A stretch of DNA of 9,323 bases from Minisyncoccota bacterium (GTDB lineage: Bacteria > Patescibacteriota > Minisyncoccia > Phycocordibacterales > UBA5272), in the NCBI GenBank assembly GCA_022843645.1, contig JALHNF010000015.1, positions 1-9,323 of the forward strand. Direction: 5' to 3'. Below are positions 1-7,005 of this stretch, in pieces. Positions within the stretch are counted from its first letter, which is position 1, and every line of letters starts with the position of its first letter. Below the pieces are notes generated by a model that made no database searches, was not told the DNA's origin, and was given only the letters and a program-made list of their open reading frames with translations. A program made the translations under genes and the position numbers.

Positions 1-540
1 AAAAGCCCAAAAAAAGAACCTGTCGTAAAAGGCCGCAAAAAGAAAGTTGCCGAGGAAACCGTGCCGAAAGAAACAGCTCCAATGCCAAAACGCGCAAGCC
101 TGCCACCTCGTTTTAAACCAGAAAATTTGACTCTCGATATGGCAGTCAAACTTCTTGAGCTCCCACGAGATTTAGGAAATGATCCTACAACAGGAGAACC
201 TATCATTGCCAATAATGGCCGCTTTGGTCCGTATGTTGGGCGCAATCGAGAATTCAGATCCATAAAAAAACCACTCGACGCCTATACCATTACCCTTCCA
301 CAAGCAATTACGCTCCTTAACACGCCAAAATCTTTACCAAAAGGGGCAACGCTTGCTCGCACTGTTGGTATTCATCCAAAAACAAAACGAGAAATTCAAA
401 TTCTTAACTCAAAATCAGGACATTTCATAAAACAAGGACTGCAGCGTATATATCTCCCCGATTCTCTTGACATAGAAAAAGTTACCCTTGATGAAGTGGT
501 GGACATCCTCGGCGCTTCGTCCACTCGAAAAAAGCGGTAA
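1..540 (+). CDS. topA: DNA topoisomerase I, C-terminal fragment (5' end outside window)
   Basis: The reading frame is open from base 1 to the TAA at 538-540, giving 179 visible codons. It continues upstream of the window, so the GTG at 61 is not a real start. The first ~40 visible residues are a Lys/Pro-rich linker. Next comes a topoisomerase I C-terminal repeat: 'LTLDMAVKLLELPRDLG', then 'TTGEPI', then the signature 'GRFGPYVG' at about visible residues 77-84, then 'FRSI'. A second, degenerate copy follows ('ITLPQAITLLNTPKSL', 'HPKTKREI', 'GHFIKQG', 'VTLDEVVDIL') and a basic tail. In the family these repeats follow the type IA catalytic core and help bind single-stranded DNA while the enzyme relaxes negative supercoils. 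The core and the active-site Tyr lie outside the window. The identification rests on the GRFGPYV repeat, which is diagnostic. No terminator is visible after the stop. Confidence 0.9.
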   Translation, partial: KSPKKEPVVKGRKKKVAEETVPKETAPMPKRASLPPRFKPENLTLDMAVKLLELPRDLGNDPTTGEPIIANNGRFGPYVGRNREFRSIKKPLDAYTITLPQAITLLNTPKSLPKGATLARTVGIHPKTKREIQILNSKSGHFIKQGLQRIYLPDSLDIEKVTLDEVVDILGASSTRKKR

Positions 541-593
541 ATCACCATCTTTTGAATCAAGCAAAACGTATTGTATCTATTTGATATATATGG

Positions 594-599
594 TTTTAT
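594..599 (+). promoter_or_regulatory. Weak candidate -10 (TTTTAT) placing the transcript start at the rel GTG
   Basis: TTTTAT matches TATAAT at 4 of 6 positions and ends 6 nt before the GTG at 606, the same spacing seen at other starts in this window. TTGTAT lies 17 nt upstream (571-576) and is a poor -35. Other AT-rich candidates such as TATATA at 585-590 compete, so the exact promoter is uncertain. Confidence 0.25.
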
Positions 600-605
600 T
601 AAAGG

Positions 606-2057
606 GTGACAGAAAAAATTCCTACACGACCATTTTCAGAACTTCGCCCTCTTCTTAAAGACAAGAAGCTTTCTGATGTTGCGCTCATAGAGAAAGCATA
701 TCACTTTGCAAGAAAGGCTCATGAAGGACAAGAGCGTAAAAACGGAGAGCCTTATTTCAACCACGTTTTTGCGTGTGCAAAAAATGTTGCTGAACTCAAC
801 ATGGACACACACACGATCTGCGCTGCGCTACTACACGACGTACTCGAAGACTGCCCACACGTAACAGAAGAAGAATTCAAGAAAGAGTTTGGTGAAGATA
901 TCACATTCCTTGTCAACAGTGTTACAAAATTAAGCAAACTTAAGTACCAGGGCGCAGAACGACACGTGGAGTCATTGCGAAAGTTTTTTATTGCGATGGC
1001 AAAAGACATTCGTGTGGTAGTGATCAAGCTTGCAGACCGGCTGCACAATATTCAAACGCTTCAGTTTGTAAAAAAAGAAAAACAAGCACGTATTGCGCTT
1101 GAGACGCTCGAGATCCACGCGCGTCTTGCAGATCGTCTTGGTATCGCAACGCTGAAAGGTGCGTTAGAGGACTACGCGTTTCCATACGTGTACCCTGCCG
1201 AACACAAAAAAGTTCTCAAACTCCTTCAGACACGAAAGCAGGACGACGAAGAGCACGTACAAAAAATGTTCAAGAAGCTCAAACGAAAGCTTGCCGAACA
1301 AAGTATCAAGACATCTATCAGCTATCGCGCAAAGCACCTTTTCTCTTTATGGAAAAAGCTGGCTCGGTATGACATGGATATTAATAAGATTTATGACCTC
1401 ATCGCAGTACGAATCATTGTAGAGAGTGTTGAGGATTGCTATCGTGCACTTGGTATCATCCACAAAAACTGGAGGCCAATCCCAGGCAGAATTAAAGATT
1501 ACATTGCCGTTCCAAAACCAAACGGATATCAAAGTCTCCATACAACTATTTTCACAGGCGACGGAAGCACTGTTGAGATCCAAATTCGTACTCAAAAAAT
1601 GCACGACGAGGCAGAATATGGTATCGCTTCGCACTTAATGTATAAGGAGCTCGGTAAAGACAGTCGTCTATCGGAAGAAATATCTAAAAATACTCCGTGG
1701 ATTCAGCAACTTTTACGCTGGCAAGAAGACGTTGGCTCCCACGAGCTCATGGACATGCTCAAGTCTGAAGTCTTTGATAAGCGTGTCTTTGTGCTTACAC
1801 CGAAAGGCGAAGTGGTAGACCTTCCCCGTGGCGCGACTCCTGTTGACTTTGCATTTGCGATTCACTCGGATATAGGCAATCACCTTGCAAGCGTCAAAGT
1901 AAATGGAAAAATGGCAACACTCTCTACCCCACTTAATAGCTCAGACATCGTGGAAATAGAAACAAAAGAAAGCGCCAAACCATCTCGCAAGTGGCTGGAG
2001 TACGTAAAGACAAGTGACGCACGAAGACAAATACAGCAATTTTTAGAGCAAAAATAG
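606..2057 (+). CDS. rel: Bifunctional (p)ppGpp synthetase/hydrolase, short Rel (HD-synthetase-TGS)
   Basis: This 483-aa RelA/SpoT homologue should make and degrade the stringent-response alarmone (p)ppGpp. The N-terminal HD hydrolase domain keeps its ligands: R44, H53, H77-D78, E81-D82 and 'KLADRLHN' at 141-148 (N148). The synthetase domain (about 235-345) has 'YDLIAVR' with D264, 'GRIKDYI' at 294-300, 'NGYQSLHT' and 'VEIQIR' with E324. The R-x-K-D form (295-298) is the one typical of bifunctional Rel/SpoT; monofunctional RelA has an acidic ExDD. A TGS domain spans about 391-452, and the protein ends about 30 residues later. The helical, zinc-finger and ACT regions of ~700-aa Rel proteins are absent. 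An in-frame TAA at 600-602 makes GTG 606 the first possible start, and no other start codon follows for dozens of codons. The AAAGG directly abutting the GTG is too close to act as an SD. A 12-nt gap to the methyltransferase suggests co-transcription. Confidence 0.95.
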   Translation: MTEKIPTRPFSELRPLLKDKKLSDVALIEKAYHFARKAHEGQERKNGEPYFNHVFACAKNVAELNMDTHTICAALLHDVLEDCPHVTEEEFKKEFGEDITFLVNSVTKLSKLKYQGAERHVESLRKFFIAMAKDIRVVVIKLADRLHNIQTLQFVKKEKQARIALETLEIHARLADRLGIATLKGALEDYAFPYVYPAEHKKVLKLLQTRKQDDEEHVQKMFKKLKRKLAEQSIKTSISYRAKHLFSLWKKLARYDMDINKIYDLIAVRIIVESVEDCYRALGIIHKNWRPIPGRIKDYIAVPKPNGYQSLHTTIFTGDGSTVEIQIRTQKMHDEAEYGIASHLMYKELGKDSRLSEEISKNTPWIQQLLRWQEDVGSHELMDMLKSEVFDKRVFVLTPKGEVVDLPRGATPVDFAFAIHSDIGNHLASVKVNGKMATLSTPLNSSDIVEIETKESAKPSRKWLEYVKTSDARRQIQQFLEQK

Positions 2058-2063
2058 TATAAT
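2058..2063 (+). promoter_or_regulatory. Perfect -10 hexamer TATAAT, apparent leaderless promoter of the methyltransferase
   Basis: An exact TATAAT starts one base after the rel stop codon and ends 6 nt before the ATG at 2070. Transcription starting about 7 nt downstream of a -10 would begin on that ATG and give a leaderless mRNA. No -35 and no TGn extension are visible. It would be an internal promoter in an otherwise co-directional gene string. Confidence 0.5.
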
Positions 2064-2069
2064 GCAAAG

Positions 2070-2711
2070 ATGCAATCAGTCGAGCATCTGATGTGGCAAG
2101 CGCGCACCAAAGAAGAAGCGAGAAACGCTGCACAGAAAAACCTAAAGGCAAGGCTGCGCTTTGAGGAGTATCAGTCTGACTTTTCTTTTTCTGAAGACGA
2201 AATGTCGAGGCTGTCATTTCTTGATGTTGGCGCAGGAGATGGGGCGTTTGTTTCGTACTTAAGAGAAAACAGAGGAAATACTCATGCATTTGCGCTCGAT
2301 ATAGAAACACCAACTCAAGATGCTTCTTTTTTTGTCTCTGGAGACGCCACAAACATACCCTATGAACCAAGGGTTTTTGATCGTACCGTAAGCAGAAACA
2401 CCCTTCATGCACTCATGTTTCAAAGCACGAACCTTGTGTCACAAGCGATCAATGAGCTCATCCGTATTACAAAAAACGGAGGCAAAGTACTCTATTCATT
2501 CCATGCACCAGACATTCTGTACAAAAAGATGGCTGTATTAGATAACGTAGTCACACAAGAGCAAAAAGACCTCCTAACACAAAAACTCCGTGAGGGGCTT
2601 GCGGAAGAAGCTGAAACTCTTGAATACCTTGAGACTCTTGGTCACAGTATTTCACAAAAATTTAGAAACAATAGAAAGATAGTCACAGTAACCATTCGTG
2701 CGGTACAATAG
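2070..2711 (+). CDS. Class I SAM-dependent methyltransferase
   Basis: This 213-aa protein has the Rossmann-type methyltransferase layout. Motif I is 'LDVGAGDGAF' at 51-60 (SAM glycine loop). An acid ends strand 2 ('ALDIE', D77) and would bind the ribose. Motif III-like 'GDATNIPYEP' is at 91-100. 'ELIRITKNGGKVLYSFH' at 129-145 is the usual motif before strand 5. The pattern resembles the Methyltransf_11/25 (UbiE-like) group. The ~40-residue helical N-terminus, starting 'MQSVEHLMWQARTKEEA', and the C-terminal helices could form a substrate cap. The substrate cannot be told from sequence: small molecule, RNA and protein are all possible. ATG 2070 is the first usable start, because the ATG at 2062 runs into a stop after nine codons. 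No SD is present. It lies 12 nt after rel and 4 nt before the PfkB kinase. Confidence 0.8.
   Translation: MQSVEHLMWQARTKEEARNAAQKNLKARLRFEEYQSDFSFSEDEMSRLSFLDVGAGDGAFVSYLRENRGNTHAFALDIETPTQDASFFVSGDATNIPYEPRVFDRTVSRNTLHALMFQSTNLVSQAINELIRITKNGGKVLYSFHAPDILYKKMAVLDNVVTQEQKDLLTQKLREGLAEEAETLEYLETLGHSISQKFRNNRKIVTVTIRAVQ
2704..2709 (+). promoter_or_regulatory. -10-like TACAAT 6 nt before the PfkB kinase ATG
   Basis: TACAAT matches the -10 consensus at 5 of 6 positions and ends 6 nt before ATG 2716, the same geometry as at 2058-2063. It overlaps the last codons and the first base of the stop codon of the methyltransferase, so coding constraint alone might produce it. No -35 is evident. Confidence 0.3.
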
Positions 2712-2715
2712 AAGC

Positions 2716-3711
2716 ATGAAAGAATACGATTTCGTTGCAATTGGCGACACAGTGATTGACGCATTCATTCGCCTTAAAGACGCTGAAGCGCACTGTGATA
2801 TTGACGGCAAAAACTGTAAGCTGACTATGGACTTTGGCGCAAAGATTCCTTACGAAGCCGTGTATGAGCTCCCCGCTGTCGGCAACTCAGCAAATGCAAG
2901 TGTTGCCGCTGCCCGCCTTGGACTCACATCAGCACTCATTACCAACTTAGGGAACGACATGTATGCAGAGAAGTGCATTACCCATTTGAAAGATGATAAC
3001 GTTGATACAGAATTCGTGGTCCGCCATGAGGGCAAAAAGACGAACTATCACTACGTACTGTGGTTTCAGGATGAACGCACTATTCTCATCAAACATGAAT
3101 CCTATCACTACTCCCTTCCCACTCAGTTTGCGCCACCAAAATGGCTCTATTTGAGCTCGCTTGGAAAGGATGCAGAGAACTTTCATGACACTATCGCAGA
3201 ATATCTGCACAAACACCATCAGGTGAAACTTGCATTTCAGCCAGGTACATTTCAGCTCAAACTTGGACTAGAGCGTCTTAAAGCATTGTATGCACGAACA
3301 GAGGTATTTGTATGTAATGTCGAAGAAGCACGAGCTCTTACTGGAAAACAGCAAGCAAAACTTCCTGAGCTTTTAGAGACGATTCAAAAACATGGACCTG
3401 CCATAGTACTTATCACGGACGGCAAAGAAGGTGCGTACTTACTTTTTGAAAAAAAGATGTACTTCATGCCCCCATACCCAGATGAGAAACCACCTCTTGA
3501 GCGCACAGGCGCCGGCGACTCGTTTGCATCTACATTCGTCTCAGCGCTTGCGCTTGGTCTCTCCCCACTTGAGGCAATTAGATGGGCGCCAGTGAATTCT
3601 GCATCTGTTGTTCAATATGTCGGCGCACAAAAAGGACTTCTCACTCGCGAAGAGCTCGAACAATTCTTGAAAAGTGCCCCCGAAGAATACAAGTTGCGAG
3701 AGCTTGTATAA
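2716..3711 (+). CDS. PfkB/ribokinase-family sugar or nucleoside kinase
   Basis: Read from ATG 2716 the protein is 331 aa and opens with the family N-terminus 'YDFVAIGDTVIDAFI'. Signatures follow in order: 'GNSANASVAAARLGL' at about 56-70 (PfkB signature 1 region), 'ITNLGNDMYA', 'NVEEA' at 201-205 (the NxxE motif linked to Mg/phosphate binding), 'VLITDGKEGAYLL' at 231-243, and 'RTGAGDSFASTFVSALALG' at 263-281. The last is PfkB signature 2, with catalytic base D268 and the GAGD anion hole. An alternative GTG start at 2698 would add six residues but lies inside the methyltransferase gene, and the homologous N-terminus begins at 2716. Family members phosphorylate ribose, fructose phosphates, adenosine or cytidine, and no residue here fixes the substrate. 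The next gene, a nucleotidase 3 nt downstream, makes a nucleoside substrate attractive, but that is inference. Confidence 0.85.
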   Translation: MKEYDFVAIGDTVIDAFIRLKDAEAHCDIDGKNCKLTMDFGAKIPYEAVYELPAVGNSANASVAAARLGLTSALITNLGNDMYAEKCITHLKDDNVDTEFVVRHEGKKTNYHYVLWFQDERTILIKHESYHYSLPTQFAPPKWLYLSSLGKDAENFHDTIAEYLHKHHQVKLAFQPGTFQLKLGLERLKALYARTEVFVCNVEEARALTGKQQAKLPELLETIQKHGPAIVLITDGKEGAYLLFEKKMYFMPPYPDEKPPLERTGAGDSFASTFVSALALGLSPLEAIRWAPVNSASVVQYVGAQKGLLTREELEQFLKSAPEEYKLRELV

Positions 3712-3714
3712 AGC

Positions 3715-4542
3715 ATGAAGTACAGCTTAAACGACATACCGCATACCTTACAGAAAGATAGTCTGGCGCTTGTCTTCGATTTTGACGGAACTATTCACAA
3801 AAAACATCACAGAGGTACGCAAGTGCCATCCGTTATTTCTATTTTACGAAGCGAACATATCTTGCATGAAGGCTACTCACAAAAAGCGTATGCGTTCAAA
3901 GAGATATACCACAAAATAGAACAAGACCCTCATGTTCCTTTCGAAGCAAAGTCTGAGAAGATGCATGAGTGGTGGGAAAAGCACATAGAACTTCTCATAG
4001 AAAACAAGCTTACTCGTGCTCACATTCGCCAAGCTTCGTACCATGAAAACCTGATCATTCGAGAAGGAGTTGTGCAACTATTCAATTTTGCAAAAAAAGA
4101 AGACATCCCTATCATTATTTTTTCTGCCTCAGGAACCGGGATTGACTCTATTTACTTTTTTCTGGAACGACACAACATTGCGCATTCAAATGTACACATT
4201 GTTTCAAATAGACTTGAATACAAAGACGGTGTTATGACCAAAGTACTACCCCCAATCATTCACGCGCTCAACAAAAATGAAGCGGTGCTGGCACATTTTC
4301 CCGAAGTACAAGCCATGCTCCTTAAAAAGAAGACCGTGCTTCTTGTTGGGGATTCGATCAATGATCATGACATGGTCTCACACAAAAACCATATGCGTGT
4401 TATACGAGTTGGTCTATTGAATGAAATTGAAGATAACAAAAAAACTGAGCTCATGACCCACTTTCAAGGAGCATTCGATATTGTGATAGAAAGTGACGGG
4501 AGTCTAGAACCTGTCTACGAGCAAATCGTTCTTCTCAAATAA
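3715..4542 (+). CDS. HAD phosphatase of the UMPH-1 / cytosolic 5'-nucleotidase III family
   Basis: This 275-aa protein probably removes phosphate from (pyrimidine) nucleoside 5'-monophosphates. HAD motif I is 'FDFDGTI' at 21-27, with nucleophile D22 and acid/base D24. Motif II is 'IFSASG' at 135-140. The motif III lysine is in 'NKNEAVL' (K187). Motif IV is 'LVGDSINDHDM' at 210-220 (D213, D217). Family-specific features as I remember them from animal pyrimidine 5'-nucleotidase (NT5C3/UMPH-1) are also present: a large cap after motif I with 'EIYHKIEQDP' and 'EKMHEWWEKH', then 'NVHIVSNRLEY', 'VGLLNE' and a C-terminal 'FDIVIESDGSLEPV'. Length matches the family. The start follows the kinase stop by 3 nt with no SD; TATAAA at 3707-3712 is too close to serve a leaderless start. 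The 3' end overlaps the convergent tktC stop by 8 nt. Confidence 0.85.
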   Translation: MKYSLNDIPHTLQKDSLALVFDFDGTIHKKHHRGTQVPSVISILRSEHILHEGYSQKAYAFKEIYHKIEQDPHVPFEAKSEKMHEWWEKHIELLIENKLTRAHIRQASYHENLIIREGVVQLFNFAKKEDIPIIIFSASGTGIDSIYFFLERHNIAHSNVHIVSNRLEYKDGVMTKVLPPIIHALNKNEAVLAHFPEVQAMLLKKKTVLLVGDSINDHDMVSHKNHMRVIRVGLLNEIEDNKKTELMTHFQGAFDIVIESDGSLEPVYEQIVLLK

Positions 4543-5509
4543 AACTTTTTGCCGCCTCGACAATATCTACCGTAGTTAGTTTATAATGTTTGAAAAGCTC
4601 ATCTTGTGTTCCTGATTGCCCAAACTGATCGCGAATACCAACAAACTTTATTGGCACAGGGTTATTTTCTGCAAGAAACTCGGCTACAGCACTCCCCATT
4701 CCTCCTGCCACTTGATGCTCTTCTCCGGTCACTAATTTCCCAAACCTTCTTGCGTAGAAAAGAACTGAATCTTTATCTAAGGGCTTAATAGTGTGAAGAT
4801 TGAGTACTGCGACTTCATAACCCTCTTCATCTAGCTTCTGTGCAGCAAGAATCGCATGGTACACCATCGTGCCGCAAGCAATAATACCTACTTTTTTCGT
4901 GCCTTCTTTCACTCCGGAGTCATACACACTGTAGGCTTTCCCTATCTCAAATGGAGTTTCTTTTGTGGTAAACACAGAGGTCTTTTCTCGGGCGAGCCGT
5001 ATATACGCTGAGCCATTTTTGTTGGCAATCGCAAGCGTTGCCTTTCGCGCCTCTTCGGCATCACAGGGTACCACAACCGTCATTCGTGGGAGCACTCGCA
5101 TAAGTGCAATGTCTTCGATAGCCTGATGCGTGCCTCCGTCTGGACCTACAGAGACTCCAGCATGAGCACCGACTATTTTTACATTGACGTCGTTGTAGCA
5201 AATAGTGGTGCGAATCTGCTCCCAATTGCGCCCTGGAGAAAACATCGCGTAGGAGGCCATAAAAGGAACTTTTCCCATGGAAGCCATGCCAGAGGCGACA
5301 CCAGACATATTTTGTTCTGTGATGCCTACTTCAAAGAATCGATGCGGAAAAGCATCTTTGAAAGCAGTCATTTTCACAGAGTCGGTGAGATCTGCGCAAA
5401 GGGCCACAACAGAATCATGTATCTTTCCAGCCTCAAGTAGTCCATCGCCAAAACCCTGACGTATTGGAAGAGAGGTTTTAGAATCGAGATTAATAAACGA
5501 AGGTACCAT
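4535..5509 (-). CDS. tkt: Transketolase, C-terminal half (pyrimidine-binding + C-terminal domains)
   Basis: This 324-aa protein is one of two subunits of a split transketolase that moves two-carbon units between sugar phosphates in the pentose phosphate pathway. The pyrimidine-binding domain contains 'FFEVGITEQNMSGVASGMA' at 58-76, with E65 as the conserved glutamate that activates the thiamine diphosphate aminopyrimidine ring. 'HAGVSVGPDGGTHQAIED' at 116-133 is a transketolase/1-deoxyxylulose-5-phosphate synthase/pyruvate-dehydrogenase hallmark. The C-terminal domain has 'VLNLHTIKPLD' at 235-245 and 'GGMGSAVAEFL'. 1-Deoxyxylulose-5-phosphate synthase can be set aside because the partner N-terminal half matches transketolase. 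The ATG at 5509 has no SD but sits 6 nt after an extended -10 element. It is separated from its partner gene by two membrane-protein genes and a terminator. The TGA stop overlaps the convergent phosphatase gene. Confidence 0.95.
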   Translation of the reverse strand: MVPSFINLDSKTSLPIRQGFGDGLLEAGKIHDSVVALCADLTDSVKMTAFKDAFPHRFFEVGITEQNMSGVASGMASMGKVPFMASYAMFSPGRNWEQIRTTICYNDVNVKIVGAHAGVSVGPDGGTHQAIEDIALMRVLPRMTVVVPCDAEEARKATLAIANKNGSAYIRLAREKTSVFTTKETPFEIGKAYSVYDSGVKEGTKKVGIIACGTMVYHAILAAQKLDEEGYEVAVLNLHTIKPLDKDSVLFYARRFGKLVTGEEHQVAGGMGSAVAEFLAENNPVPIKFVGIRDQFGQSGTQDELFKHYKLTTVDIVEAAKSFI

Positions 5510-5515
5510 ACAAAC

Positions 5516-5524
5516 AGTATATCA
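5516..5524 (-). promoter_or_regulatory. Extended -10 (TGATATACT) of tktC, leaderless geometry
   Basis: On the minus strand TGATATACT provides a TGn extension plus a 5-of-6 -10 hexamer (TATACT, 5521-5516). It ends 6 nt before the ATG at 5509. The extension may explain the lack of a -35. It lies directly after the terminator at 5532-5564, so tktC appears to have its own transcription start. Confidence 0.55.
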
Positions 5525-5531
5525 TTCAAAA

Positions 5532-5564
5532 AATAAAACCTCGCCGTATCGGCGAGGTTTTATT
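5532..5564 (-). terminator. Rho-independent terminator between the membrane-protein genes and tktC
   Basis: This is a perfect inverted repeat with 15-nt arms (5532-5546 and 5550-5564) and a 3-nt loop. The core is cctcgccg/cggcgagg flanked by A/T. On the minus strand the GC stem runs into a T-rich tail (TTTTATTTTTT), the classic intrinsic terminator form. It closes the rpiB-to-membrane-protein unit just upstream of the tktC promoter. The A/T flanks could allow some function on the plus strand too. Confidence 0.85.
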
Positions 5565-5576
5565 GTAAAACAATGA

Positions 5577-5918
5577 CTATAGATTTTTGTGTGCTTTATT
5601 TGCAACCACAAGTGCCGTAGCTGAAACCAAGATAGGAAGAAAGATAGGAAGAAGAAAACCGATAATTCCCTGGCTAGAACCAAAGATATCAGCCATTGTT
5701 GCCCCTGAAGATACAACCCGCGTAAGCTGAATAGCAAGAATAACAACAGATAAGATAATCACAGAAAGTGAAGAAACAAATCCTGCTTTTAAGATCATTT
5801 TATTGGCAACAGCTTTTCCTACTACAGCAAAACTAATCGAAAGCGGCAAAAGAATGTTCACCGCAAATACACTTAATTCAAAAATTAAGTAAAAAATTAT
5901 ACCTAAAAATAATTGCAT
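5577..5918 (-). CDS. Small integral membrane protein, about three transmembrane segments (unknown function)
   Basis: I do not recognise this 113-aa protein. It has three strongly hydrophobic stretches at about residues 3-33, 46-68 and 84-105, with short polar links ('VGKAVANKMILKAG', 'TRVVSSGATMADIFGSSQG') and a basic tail ('ANKAHKNL'). I place the start at ATG 5918, which gives 'MQLFLGIIFYLIFEL'. The frame is open to a TTG at 5939, but that extension ('LVYTVIT') starts with a rare codon and overlaps a TATACT -10-like hexamer at 5928-5933. That hexamer is 9 nt before the ATG, so any leader would be only about 3 nt. No SD is seen. The gene follows the other small membrane protein by 25 nt and is closed by the terminator at 5532-5564. 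Nothing in it suggests a link to sugar metabolism; co-transcription with the pathway genes is the only contextual clue. Confidence 0.65.
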   Translation of the reverse strand: MQLFLGIIFYLIFELSVFAVNILLPLSISFAVVGKAVANKMILKAGFVSSLSVIILSVVILAIQLTRVVSSGATMADIFGSSQGIIGFLLPIFLPILVSATALVVANKAHKNL

Positions 5919-5943
5919 AGTTATTACAGTATACACCAAGAGC

Positions 5944-6147
5944 CTACTTTAAAAGAAATTTTCCTATACCATACGAAATTATTCCAAAACAGAAAGCAAT
6001 AAATCCGATACCCGCAATTGCGCCAACAAAAGAAATACCTTCGTTAAACCCTAATACCGTACTTACAAGCACGTATAGCCCCCATAAGGCAACTACCATC
6101 CCTCCAAAATACAAAACTCCACCAATAATTGTTTTTATCATGTGCAT
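5944..6147 (-). CDS. Small two-transmembrane-helix protein (unknown function)
   Basis: This 67-aa hydrophobic protein has two predicted membrane helices at about residues 6-31 and 39-62, a polar turn 'GFNEG' between them and a basic end 'GKFLLK'. Glycines are frequent in both helices ('GGVLYFGG', 'GAIAGIG'), which often allows close helix packing. ATG 6147 starts 3 nt after the tktN stop. A second in-frame ATG at 6141 would remove two residues and is equally plausible; neither has an SD. The tight spacing implies translation from the rpiB-rpe-tktN mRNA. I do not recognise a family. It could be a small orphan or lineage-specific membrane protein. Confidence 0.6.
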   Translation of the reverse strand: MHMIKTIIGGVLYFGGMVVALWGLYVLVSTVLGFNEGISFVGAIAGIGFIAFCFGIISYGIGKFLLK

Positions 6148-6150
6148 ACA

Positions 6151-7005
6151 CTATTCAGACAGGCTCTTTCGTAGCTCTTGTAGTGCCATCTCTCCTTGTT
6201 CTTTATTTGGGGGCATACCATGCCATTTATAGTCATTCTCAAACATCTTCACCCCTTTTCCCGGAGTCGTGTGTGCGATGATAACAGACGGCCTGTCAAA
6301 CACTGCTTGGGCTTCCCCCACTGCCGCGATGATATCATGAAAGTTGTGCCCGTCTATCTCCTGCACATGCCAATTAAATGCCTGCCATTTATCTCGGAGC
6401 GGCTCAAGTGGCATCACATCCTCTGTATAGCCATCGATTTGAATATTGTTTCGATCCACTATCGCAACAATGTTTCGCAACTTCTCTTTTCCCGCATGGA
6501 GAACCGCTTCCCAGACCTGACCCTCATTGAGCTCACCGTCACCAAGCATTGTATAAAAAAAGAGTGGTGACTTGATGCCGTTGTCGAGCCTGTCGGCGAG
6601 CGCCATACCAATAGCCTGCGAAAGCCCTGACCCAAGCGGACCAGATGATGTTTCCAGTGCAGGAAAATACTCTCGGTGTGGATGTCCTTGGAGCTTTGTG
6701 CCAAATTTTCTTAACGTTTGCAACTCTTCTACCTTCAGGTATCCAGCATGTGCCATGGCGGCATACAAGACAGGACAGATATGACCGTTTGAGAGAATAA
6801 ATCGATCGCGGTTTTTCCATGTAGGATTTTGTGGATCCTGATGCATGATATGGAAATAGAGCGCAGTAAAAATGTCTGCCATACCAAGAGGGCCTGCCGT
6901 GTGCCCGCTCCCCGCCTCTACCAGCATTTTTATAATAGACTGACGAATAGCGTTTGCTTTTTGTGTAAGCAATGCAACTTTTTCATCAGTGAGTGTTTGT
7001 ATCAT
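6151..7005 (-). CDS. tkt: Transketolase, N-terminal half (thiamine-diphosphate-binding domain)
   Basis: This 284-aa protein carries the diphosphate-binding domain of transketolase and needs the C-terminal-half protein to form the active site. Visible motifs in order are 'GSGHTAGPLGMADIFTALY' at 32-50, 'SNGHICPVLYAAMAHAGY' at 72-89, 'GHPHREYFPALETSSGPLG' at 107-125, and the thiamine-diphosphate motif from 'LGDGELNEGQ' (154-163) to 'NN' (186-187). That is the standard GDG...NN spacing, which holds Mg2+ and the cofactor diphosphate. 'TTPGKGV' at 246-252 follows. The length suits a stand-alone N-terminal subunit such as those of archaea and CPR bacteria. The gene overlaps the end of rpe by 20 nt and has no SD, so translation is probably coupled to rpe. 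The partner half lies about 640 bp further on, behind two membrane-protein genes and a terminator. Confidence 0.95.
   Translation of the reverse strand: MIQTLTDEKVALLTQKANAIRQSIIKMLVEAGSGHTAGPLGMADIFTALYFHIMHQDPQNPTWKNRDRFILSNGHICPVLYAAMAHAGYLKVEELQTLRKFGTKLQGHPHREYFPALETSSGPLGSGLSQAIGMALADRLDNGIKSPLFFYTMLGDGELNEGQVWEAVLHAGKEKLRNIVAIVDRNNIQIDGYTEDVMPLEPLRDKWQAFNWHVQEIDGHNFHDIIAAVGEAQAVFDRPSVIIAHTTPGKGVKMFENDYKWHGMPPNKEQGEMALQELRKSLSE

Noticed and set aside
1933..2412. Minus-strand ORF of 159 codons across the end of rel and the start of the methyltransferase
   Set aside because: It is antisense to two genes with clear family motifs, has a Cys/His/Leu-rich unlikely composition, and no start signals.
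2698..2715. Upstream GTG start adding six residues to the PfkB kinase
   Set aside because: The family N-terminus begins at ATG 2716, and the extension lies within the methyltransferase gene and across the -10-like element.
5126..5440. Plus-strand ORFs opposite the transketolase C-terminal half
   Set aside because: Shadows of a gene with unmistakable motifs; no start signals.
5919..5939. TTG/GTG starts extending the three-helix membrane protein
   Set aside because: Rare start codons, overlap with a TATACT -10-like hexamer, and an ATG at 5918 that begins the hydrophobic segment directly.
4535..7005. Alternative genetic code with TGA read as Gly
   Set aside because: tktC and rpe end at TGA exactly where the family's C-terminus is expected, so TGA is a stop here.
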